Positions 44,117 to 49,307 of a stretch of 49,307 nucleotides of DNA are shown here, piece by piece. The notes beneath the pieces are model-generated. The model was not told where the DNA came from and searched no databases. It saw only the letters and a list, made by a program, of their open reading frames with translations. Numbering within the stretch: the stretch's first letter is position 1; every line of letters begins with the position of its first letter. The position numbers and the translations under genes are program-made. This DNA comes from an uncultured Mycoplasmatota bacterium (GTDB lineage: Bacteria; Bacillota_I; Bacilli_A; RF39; UBA660), in contig CAMMYS010000032.1 in NCBI GenBank assembly GCA_946528555.1, positions 1-49,307 of the forward strand. The letters run 5' to 3'.

Positions 44117-44143
44117 TAAAAAAAGAACTTTTTTCAAAGTTCT
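44117..44143 (-). terminator. intrinsic terminator of the rplK-rplA operon
   Basis: AGAACTTT pairs with AAAGTTCT around a 4-nt loop, then TTTTTTTATA on the minus strand, right after the rplA stop. Confidence 0.85.
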
Positions 44144-44151
44144 AATTTTTA

Positions 44152-44841
44152 TTATAATCCTAATGAATCTTTTTGAATTTTAATTCCAGGACTCATAGTT
44201 GATGATATACTAACATTTTTAATGAAAGTACCTTTAACACCAGTAGGTTTATTTTTAACGATTTCATTAATGATAGCTCTAACATTTTCTTCTAATTTAT
44301 TAGCATCAAATGAAAGTTTACCAACACTTACATGAACGTTTCCATAAGAATCATTCTTATATTCAACCATACCTTTTTTAACATTATCAATAGCAGCTGC
44401 TACATTAGTAGTTACAGTACCAAGTTTTGGGTTTGGCATTAAACCTTTAGGACCTAAAACTTTACCTAATTTTCCTAATGCAGGCATCATTTCTGGAGTA
44501 GCAATGATAGTATCAAAATCGAACCAATTTTCTTTTTCGATTTTTTCTAACATATCTTCAGCACCACAGTATTCAGCATTTTTAGCTTCATCTGCTTTTG
44601 TTTTTGTTATAACTAATACTTTTTTAGATTTTCCTGTTCCATTTGGTAAAACAAAACTTCCTCTAATGTTCATATCTGTCTTTTTAGCATCGATATTTAA
44701 TTTAAGTGCAAGATCAACTGTTTCATCAAATTTTCTAGTTTTAAAACCTTTAAGTACTTTTATCGCTTCAGTAACTTCATATTCTTTATTCTTTTCAACG
44801 TTACCTAATGCTTCCACATACATCTTACTATGTTTCTTCAT
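44152..44841 (-). CDS. rplA: 50S ribosomal protein L1
   Basis: 229 residues. L1 signatures: FDETVDLALKLNIDAKKTDMNIRGSFVLPNGTGK, VLGPKGLMPNPKLGTVT and ENVRAIINEIVKNKPTGVKGTFIKNVSIS. Binds 23S rRNA at the stalk base near the E site and, in many bacteria, its own operon mRNA. Follows rplK after 72 bases. AGGAGG site. Downstream rplJ-rplL, normally next, are absent from this locus. Confidence 0.98.
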   Translation of the reverse strand: MKKHSKMYVEALGNVEKNKEYEVTEAIKVLKGFKTRKFDETVDLALKLNIDAKKTDMNIRGSFVLPNGTGKSKKVLVITKTKADEAKNAEYCGAEDMLEKIEKENWFDFDTIIATPEMMPALGKLGKVLGPKGLMPNPKLGTVTTNVAAAIDNVKKGMVEYKNDSYGNVHVSVGKLSFDANKLEENVRAIINEIVKNKPTGVKGTFIKNVSISSTMSPGIKIQKDSLGL

Positions 44842-44913
44842 AAACTTACCTCCTTATGTGGTTATCCGGATTATCTATTATTTCTCACGATTAATAAAAT
44901 TAATTCGTTTTTA

Positions 44914-45531
44914 TTATTCTTCTTTAGCTTCTTCTTCAGTTTCTTCTTCTGGTTTATCTTGAGCTGTTACTTCAACTTCAACATTAGAACCTTCGCTCAT
45001 TGCTTTAGCTGATTCTTCCATTTCTTCAAGTTCTGCTTCTAATTTAGCAGCTTCTTTTTCAGCTTCAGCAGCTTCAGCAGCTTGTTCAGCCATTTCAGCA
45101 TCTGTAACGCCTTTAACTGCTATACCCATATTTCTAGCAGTTCCAATTACTATTTCCATAGCAGATTCAATATCATAACAATTTAAATCTGGTAATTTGA
45201 TTTCAGCTATTTTCTTAACATCATCTTTAGAAATAGTAGCAACTATTTCATTAGCACCTTTAGCGCTTCCTTTTGCAATTCCAGCAGCCTTAAGTAATAA
45301 TGATGGAGTTGGTGGAGTCTTTAGTATAAAATCGAAAGTTCTATCTTCATAGATTGAAATTTCAACTGGAACTATATCTCCCATCTTCTCTCTTGTTGCT
45401 TCATTGTACTTAGTACAAAATTCTTGTAAATTGATTCCTGCAGGACCTAAAACAGTTCCAACTGGTGGAGCTGGTGTAGCTTTACCTGCTTCGATTTGTA
45501 ATTTAATCTTTTTTACAACATTCTTTGCCAC
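44914..45531 (-). CDS. rplK: 50S ribosomal protein L11 with long acidic C-terminal extension
   Basis: 205 residues; the usual L11 (about 141) covers the first ~140 (VGTVLGPAGINLQEFCTKYNEAT, TPPTPSLLLKAAGIAKGSA, GTARNMGIAVKGVT). A further ~60 residues follow in the same frame: an Ala/Glu-rich predicted coiled helix (AEQAAEAAEAEKEAAKLEAE) and a strongly acidic tail ending KPEEETEEEAKEE. GTG 45531 is chosen as start: AGGAGGT is correctly spaced to it. The L11 core binds 23S rRNA at the GTPase centre. The tail is not part of the known fold. Confidence 0.97.
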   Translation of the reverse strand: MAKNVVKKIKLQIEAGKATPAPPVGTVLGPAGINLQEFCTKYNEATREKMGDIVPVEISIYEDRTFDFILKTPPTPSLLLKAAGIAKGSAKGANEIVATISKDDVKKIAEIKLPDLNCYDIESAMEIVIGTARNMGIAVKGVTDAEMAEQAAEAAEAEKEAAKLEAELEEMEESAKAMSEGSNVEVEVTAQDKPEEETEEEAKEE

Positions 45532-45573
45532 GAAAAACACCTCCTATAAATATTTAGATAATTTTTTTCCGCG

Positions 45574-45628
45574 AGTGGTTAAGTGATAATCCATAATAAT
45601 CTCCCACTTTTAGCTTGCATATATGCAA
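45574..45628 (-). promoter_or_regulatory. candidate L1-binding leader of rplK-rplA
   Basis: The ~100-base leader has TTGCAT/ATGCAA (45615-45628) and a second stem AGTGG/CCACT (45574-45608) beginning AGTGGGAG, a GUGGGAG...ACCAC arrangement like the L1 autoregulatory sites of rplK leaders. A 16-codon reading frame with a GGGAG site (start ATG at 45593) lies within and could instead be a leader peptide. Function is inference. Confidence 0.5.
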
Positions 45629-45640
45629 ACCTGCTAGTAA

Positions 45641-45669
45641 ATAATAACACACAAACTCTTTAAAATCAA
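45641..45669 (-). promoter_or_regulatory. promoter of rplK-rplA
   Basis: TTGATT (45669-45664), 17 bases, TATTAT (45646-45641) on the minus strand. The -35 touches the T-tract of the upstream rubrerythrin terminator. Confidence 0.7.
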
Positions 45670-45697
45670 GCAAAAATGAGGTAAAAAACCTCATTTT
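45668..45697 (-). terminator. intrinsic terminator of the rubrerythrin gene
   Basis: AAAATGAGGT pairs with ACCTCATTTT around a 5-nt loop, followed by TTTTGCTTG. It ends directly next to the rubrerythrin stop codon at 45699. Confidence 0.85.
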
Positions 45698-45698
45698 A

Positions 45699-46238
45699 TT
45701 AATAATTTTCTGCTTTTAATTCCATATAACTTTCTGGATGTTTGCAAACTGGACAAACTTTAAGAGCTTTTTTGCCTCTATAAACATGCCCACAGTTTCT
45801 ACAAATCCATATTTTTTCTTCTCCACGTTCAAATACTAGATTGTTTTCAATATTATCTAACAATTTCATATATCTTTCTTCGTGATGTTTTTCAATTTCA
45901 CCAACCATTTCAAATAATTTAGCTATTTCTTTGAATCCTTCTTCTTTAGCAGTTTCAGCAAATTCTTTGTACATACTAGTCCATTCATAATTTTCTCCAC
46001 TTGCTGCATCTTTAAGATTTTCTATTGTTGATGGAACTTCTCCACCATGAAGAGCTTTAAACCATAATTTAGCATGCTCTTTTTCATTACCAGCTGTTTC
46101 TTCAAATATAGCAGCTATTTGTTCATATCCATCTTTTTTTGCTTTAGATGCATAATAAGAATACTTATTTCTTGCTTGACTTTCTCCAGCAAAAGCAGCC
46201 ATTAAATTAGCTTCAGTTTTACTACCTTTTAATTCCAT
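45699..46238 (-). CDS. rubrerythrin
   Basis: 179 residues. N-terminal ferritin-like diiron domain ([50 protein letters not shown]) and C-terminal rubredoxin-like domain with CRNCGHVY and [10 protein letters not shown] zinc/iron knuckles. It reduces hydrogen peroxide in anaerobes. Own terminator; upstream nusG terminator. AGAGAGGTATTTTT precedes the ATG. Supports an anaerobic lifestyle. Confidence 0.97.
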   Translation of the reverse strand: MELKGSKTEANLMAAFAGESQARNKYSYYASKAKKDGYEQIAAIFEETAGNEKEHAKLWFKALHGGEVPSTIENLKDAASGENYEWTSMYKEFAETAKEEGFKEIAKLFEMVGEIEKHHEERYMKLLDNIENNLVFERGEEKIWICRNCGHVYRGKKALKVCPVCKHPESYMELKAENY

Positions 46239-46291
46239 AAAAATACCTCTCTTTTCTACAAATTAGTATATCATTTATAGATATTTATATC

Positions 46292-46321
46292 AACAAAAAA
46301 GCACTTAAAATAAGTGCTTTT
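46292..46321 (-). terminator. intrinsic terminator of secE-nusG
   Basis: AAAAGCACTT pairs with AAGTGCTTTT around a 5-nt loop, followed by TTTTTTGTTG, two bases after the nusG stop. Confidence 0.88.
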
Positions 46322-46323
46322 AA

Positions 46324-46863
46324 TTACATTTTTGATACTTGAATTAAATCTACTTCTACAGGTGTTTCTTGTCCGAATAAATCTATTAATACAGTAAGTT
46401 TTTCATTTTCTTTATCTTCACTTTCAATCTTACCAGACATACCTTTGAATGGTCCATCAATAATAGATACATTATCTCCAACTTCAACATCAGTATTAAC
46501 AGGTGTTACTTTTTCTTCTCCATCACCTATGAATTTCTTAACTTCTTCTGGTGATAGTGGAATTGGTTTTGCTCCTTTACCAGATGATCCTATGAATCCT
46601 GTAACTCCAGGAGTATTACGAACAACATACCATGCTTCATCGCTCATAATCATTTCGATTAAAACATATCCTGGGAACATTTTTCTAACTTTTTCTTTTT
46701 TAACTCCATCTTTAACTTCGATTTCAGTTCTTTCAGGAATAATTACTCTAAAAATGTTATTTTCCATTCCCATGCTTTCACGTCTAGATTCTAAATAATC
46801 TTTAACTTTTTGTTCATGTCCTGAATAAGCATTAACAACATACCATAATTTCTTCTCTTCCAT
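46324..46863 (-). CDS. nusG: transcription antitermination protein NusG
   Basis: 179 residues. NGN domain (LWYVVNAYSGHEQKVKDYLESR; KMFPGYVLIEM; SDEAWYVVRNTPGVTGFIGSS) and C-terminal KOW domain (VGDNVSIIDGPFKGMSGKIE). Suppresses pausing and links to ribosomes and Rho. The ATG at 46863 overlaps the secE stop (TAATG), giving the standard short N-terminus. Operon secE-nusG; rplK follows as a separate unit after rubrerythrin, instead of directly. Confidence 0.97.
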   Translation of the reverse strand: MEEKKLWYVVNAYSGHEQKVKDYLESRRESMGMENNIFRVIIPERTEIEVKDGVKKEKVRKMFPGYVLIEMIMSDEAWYVVRNTPGVTGFIGSSGKGAKPIPLSPEEVKKFIGDGEEKVTPVNTDVEVGDNVSIIDGPFKGMSGKIESEDKENEKLTVLIDLFGQETPVEVDLIQVSKM

Positions 46864-47039
46864 TAGAATAGCCCCCTTAATGCTGCAAATAAAGCATCTA
46901 ATCCATAGAAAAATAATCCTATGCATATTAACATTAATAATGTTATGCATGAATACTTAACTAATGTTTTACCATCAGACCATCTAACAGCTTTTGCTTC
47001 TTTTTTAATACCTTTAAAGAAAGTTTTTATTTTCTTCAC
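46863..47039 (-). CDS. secE: preprotein translocase subunit SecE
   Basis: 58 residues, GTG start at 47039 with GGAGGG before it. FFKGIKKEAKAVRWSDGKTLVKYSCIT followed by one membrane helix (about 32-52) is the single-span Firmicutes SecE. Member of the SecYEG channel. Its stop overlaps the nusG start. An in-frame GTG at 47063 falls within the preceding T-tract and is unlikely. Confidence 0.93.
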   Translation of the reverse strand: MKKIKTFFKGIKKEAKAVRWSDGKTLVKYSCITLLMLICIGLFFYGLDALFAALRGLF

Positions 47040-47049
47040 AAAAATCCCT

Positions 47050-47118
47050 CCAAAAAAAAACACCTTTCGTGTAATTAGATATTATCATAATAATCTAATT
47101 ATTTCAAGTGTTTTTTAA
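47050..47118 (-). terminator. nested hairpins: terminator of cysteine-repeat protein 3, overlapping the secE promoter
   Basis: AAAACACTT (47106-47114) can pair with AAGGTGTTTT (47057-47066), followed by T9, enclosing a near-perfect inverted repeat AATTAGAT...ATCTAATT (47073-47100). Acts as terminator for the upstream gene. Confidence 0.5.
47079..47107 (-). promoter_or_regulatory. promoter of secE-nusG with overlapping palindrome
   Basis: TTGAAA (47107-47102), 17 bases, TAATAT with TGA in front (47084-47079). The inverted repeat 47073-47100 spans spacer and -10, and could be an operator; transcription would start near 47072. Confidence 0.55.
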
Positions 47119-47126
47119 TATTTTTA

Positions 47127-49307
47127 TTAATTTGGCCAATATACAGTGGTTCCGCTAGAACATAGATATTTAGTTAGATCATAAGTGTCTGCACTACATG
47201 AGCCATATACAGTTTCCTGACTACTATATGTCCAAGTTGTATAATCAGTGCCACAGCTACCTGGATCTATCGATTCTCCTCTTGAACATGAGCATCCACT
47301 AAGAGTACAAGTTCCATCTTCATAATAATAACATGATTCCATAGAACAAAGATCTCCTCCAGGTTCTCCATAAGCAGCATAACCTTGACAATGGCAAGTA
47401 CCAGTTGCAAATTTAGTTCTTGTATATTTTGATCTTGTATATTTTGTTCTCCAACAACTGCCATGACTGGTTGATCCTGCTGGGCTAGAGTATCCACTAC
47501 CACAACCAGAGCATGATGAAGCTCCTCCAGTACTATATGTATTTGCTCCACAAGTGTCACAATATGTTTTTCCTGTTGAACCTTGATATTCTCCAGCTGG
47601 ACAATTATTGCATGAGCTTTGCTTTGTATTAGGTTGATATTGTCCTGCTGGGCAATTAGTACAGCTTGATGCTCCTCCAGTACTATATGATCCAGCTGGG
47701 CAATCACTACAATATGTCTTACCAGTTGATCCTTGATATGTTCCTGATGGACATCGTGGACAACTTGATTGACCTGTATTTGGTTGATATGTTCCGGCTG
47801 AACATGGCGTACAAGATGCTGCACAGCCAGTACTATATGATCCAGCGCCACAAGTATTACAATATGTTTGACCTGTAGAACCTTGATATTGTCCTCCAGG
47901 ACAACATGCACATTCAGCTTGCCCTGTTTTATTATTATATCTTCCAGCTGGACAATCTTTACAAGATGTCTTTCCTTCTTCGTTTTGATATGTACCTGCA
48001 CCACAAGCTTTACATGATGTTTTTCCTGTTTCATTTTGATAATATCCAGGTGAACAATTAGTACAATAAACTTGTCCTAATGAATTATTATATGTTCCAG
48101 CTGGGCATGGTTTACATGAAGTTTTTCCTTCTTCATCTTGATGTGTTCCAACTGGACATGGAGTTTCATCGTTTCCTGTTGCACAATAATGACCTTTTGC
48201 ACATTTTCTATATGCAGCATGAATTGTTTTACTACCAGCCTGATTCCATGGCTCGCATGTATTATCAGTACCACCAGAACCATTATAATATTTATCACCA
48301 GAAGCTCCAGTATTTTTATAATATCCAATAAATACATATCCTGGTTTTTTAGGCACTACTATTGGTTCAGGCATATCATGATCATAGGTTGCTACTACGC
48401 TTGTTGTACCAATGTTATTTGTAGCTCCACTTCCATGATCTAATGTTACAGTATATTTATTCTCATGAATTCTAAAATTAATATCGTTGCCTGTTTTCTT
48501 TTCATCTAATAACTTATAACTGTTTTCAAAGAAACCATTATTATTTATTAATTGATTAGAACCAATATAATATTCATCAAATGTCCATCCTGTTAAAGCA
48601 GGAGCAGTAACCCTACCTAATCTTTCTTTTAAATTTGCATCTCTATAATATCCTAAATCATAAAAAGCATAAAATGATTGTGGAACTGGATTACTAAAGC
48701 AATGTGTTCTCTTTCCATATTTTTTAGTTGTAACATCTTTACATGGTTGTTTCAAAGTAAATGAATACTTTTCTTCTGCAAATGTTACATAGCAAATAAT
48801 ATCTTTTTCAATACTTCTAATTGTTATTTGTGTCTTATCAGTATTAACTTCTGAAGTTGAACCACAAGTATTATTTAAATATTTATATCCAGAACTTGGT
48901 TTTATATAAAATGTAGCACTACCTAATTGATCAACAGATATTGTTTGTTGTGTTGTTCCTTCTATATTAACTCCTTTTGATACTGTACCATTTCCATTAC
49001 TTATTAAAGTAACTTTATAAGTATCAATAAATATCCATGGATCTGTATATTTTCCTGTTCCTTTAACTTTTGTATCATGAAGAACTATTTCTGTTACTTT
49101 AGTTTTAACATTTGCATTTTCATTTTTCTCAATTGTTTCTCCAATTACATATTTATCTTTTGCCCAAAACTTTGTTCCATCATACATGTATGATGATACT
49201 GTCATACTGGGTCTTATTATTGTTTTTTCTACTTCTTCTTTTGATATTAAATCTCCACTATTTATTTTTATATATCTACTTGGATTTAAAAAATTATTTA
49301 TATATCC
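47127..49307 (-). CDS. secreted cysteine-repeat protein, N-terminus cut by window edge (family member 3)
   Basis: At least 726 residues; the frame is open to the right edge (…FLNPSRYIKINSGDL..., matching SRYIKLTGDL of the other two proteins), so the signal peptide lies outside the window. Colinear N-region (VTEIVLHDTKVKGTGKYTDPWIF), two InlB/Flg_new-like repeats (one near KKPGYVFIGYYKNTG), then a long run of about fourteen GCC2/GCC3-like repeats (CPAGTYNNSLGQVYC, CGAGTYQNEEGKTSC, CPAGQYQPNTKQSSC types), and a cysteine/tyrosine-rich C-terminus (RTKYTRSKYTRTKF; ...SSGTTVYWPN) unlike the other two. Largest repeat number of the three. No anchor seen. Likely extracellular contact protein. Confidence 0.85.
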   Translation of the reverse strand, partial: GYINNFLNPSRYIKINSGDLISKEEVEKTIIRPSMTVSSYMYDGTKFWAKDKYVIGETIEKNENANVKTKVTEIVLHDTKVKGTGKYTDPWIFIDTYKVTLISNGNGTVSKGVNIEGTTQQTISVDQLGSATFYIKPSSGYKYLNNTCGSTSEVNTDKTQITIRSIEKDIICYVTFAEEKYSFTLKQPCKDVTTKKYGKRTHCFSNPVPQSFYAFYDLGYYRDANLKERLGRVTAPALTGWTFDEYYIGSNQLINNNGFFENSYKLLDEKKTGNDINFRIHENKYTVTLDHGSGATNNIGTTSVVATYDHDMPEPIVVPKKPGYVFIGYYKNTGASGDKYYNGSGGTDNTCEPWNQAGSKTIHAAYRKCAKGHYCATGNDETPCPVGTHQDEEGKTSCKPCPAGTYNNSLGQVYCTNCSPGYYQNETGKTSCKACGAGTYQNEEGKTSCKDCPAGRYNNKTGQAECACCPGGQYQGSTGQTYCNTCGAGSYSTGCAASCTPCSAGTYQPNTGQSSCPRCPSGTYQGSTGKTYCSDCPAGSYSTGGASSCTNCPAGQYQPNTKQSSCNNCPAGEYQGSTGKTYCDTCGANTYSTGGASSCSGCGSGYSSPAGSTSHGSCWRTKYTRSKYTRTKFATGTCHCQGYAAYGEPGGDLCSMESCYYYEDGTCTLSGCSCSRGESIDPGSCGTDYTTWTYSSQETVYGSCSADTYDLTKYLCSSGTTVYWPN
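47490..48180 (-). repeat. long coding tandem repeat of cysteine modules
   Basis: About fourteen diverged copies of a 14-17 codon unit (CxxCxAGxYxxxxGxxxC). Related phrases such as tccagctgggcaa and agtactatatgatccagc recur in the DNA, marking recent internal duplication; copy number may vary between strains. Confidence 0.75.

Noticed and set aside
47267..48034. 255-codon minus-strand frame inside cysteine-repeat protein 3
   Set aside because: Repeat-driven shadow: the periodic Cys-module codons stay open in another frame; amino acid content (His/Gln/Val runs) is artificial.
1..49307. UGA as tryptophan, as in mycoplasmas
   Set aside because: infB ends in TGA in the expected place and conserved Trp positions use TGG, so the standard bacterial code fits.

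Overview
The window is a low-GC (about a quarter G+C by eye), densely packed stretch of a Firmicutes-type chromosome. Leaderless short gaps, strong AGGAGG-type ribosome sites, Bacillus-like gene orders (rpsL-rpsG-fusA-tuf, rimP-nusA-ylxR-infB-rbfA, secE-nusG then rplK-rplA), a SAM-I riboswitch, rubrerythrin and many exported cysteine-rich proteins suggest an uncultured, host-associated anaerobic member of the Bacilli/'Mollicutes-like' gut lineages (RF39-type). UGA is used as a stop (infB ends in TGA) and UGG as Trp, so this is not a UGA=Trp mycoplasma. The lineage is inference; the sequence itself fixes only low-GC Firmicutes style. No gap without a gene exceeds 300 bases; no tRNA, rRNA, CRISPR, IS element or phage gene was seen.

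Layout. 1-3.7 kb: truncated flavoprotein, small unknown, MFS transporter and an anchored surface protein. 3.7-8.1 kb: str operon (rpsL, rpsG, fusA, tuf) with a promoter embedded in the terminator of the preceding gene. 8.1-10.5 kb: envelope genes, including three related two-helix membrane proteins, one carrying a CxxC thioredoxin-like domain. 10.5-15 kb: der, a PAP2 phosphatase, a VanY-type carboxypeptidase and a pyrimidine nucleoside phosphorylase. 15-30 kb: two of three paralogous secreted cysteine-repeat proteins, a heterodimeric ABC exporter, a glycosyltransferase, ssb, a HIT protein and a HerA-like ATPase. 30-37.5 kb: a 1167-residue surface-like protein without a signal peptide, uppS, mgtE and three small membrane proteins. 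37.6-41.8 kb: nusA-infB operon. 41.9-44.1 kb: HPt protein, queH, and a SAM-riboswitch operon made of an unknown 89-residue protein and an unusually short MetK. 44.1-47.1 kb: rplK-rplA, rubrerythrin, secE-nusG. The window ends inside the third cysteine-repeat protein.

How it fits together. Housekeeping translation and transcription operons alternate with a rich cell-surface complement: secreted proteins sharing an N-terminal region and GCC2/GCC3-like cysteine repeats but with different C-termini, pilin-like anchored proteins, and a candidate extracellular thioredoxin that could serve their disulfides. The best candidates for undescribed biology are (i) the SAM-riboswitch operon with a compact MetK and an unknown partner, (ii) the signal-less 1167-residue protein next to a HerA-like ATPase, (iii) the modular cysteine-repeat family, and (iv) the membrane thioredoxin cluster. 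A repeated architectural feature is the placement of stop codons inside intrinsic-terminator hairpins.
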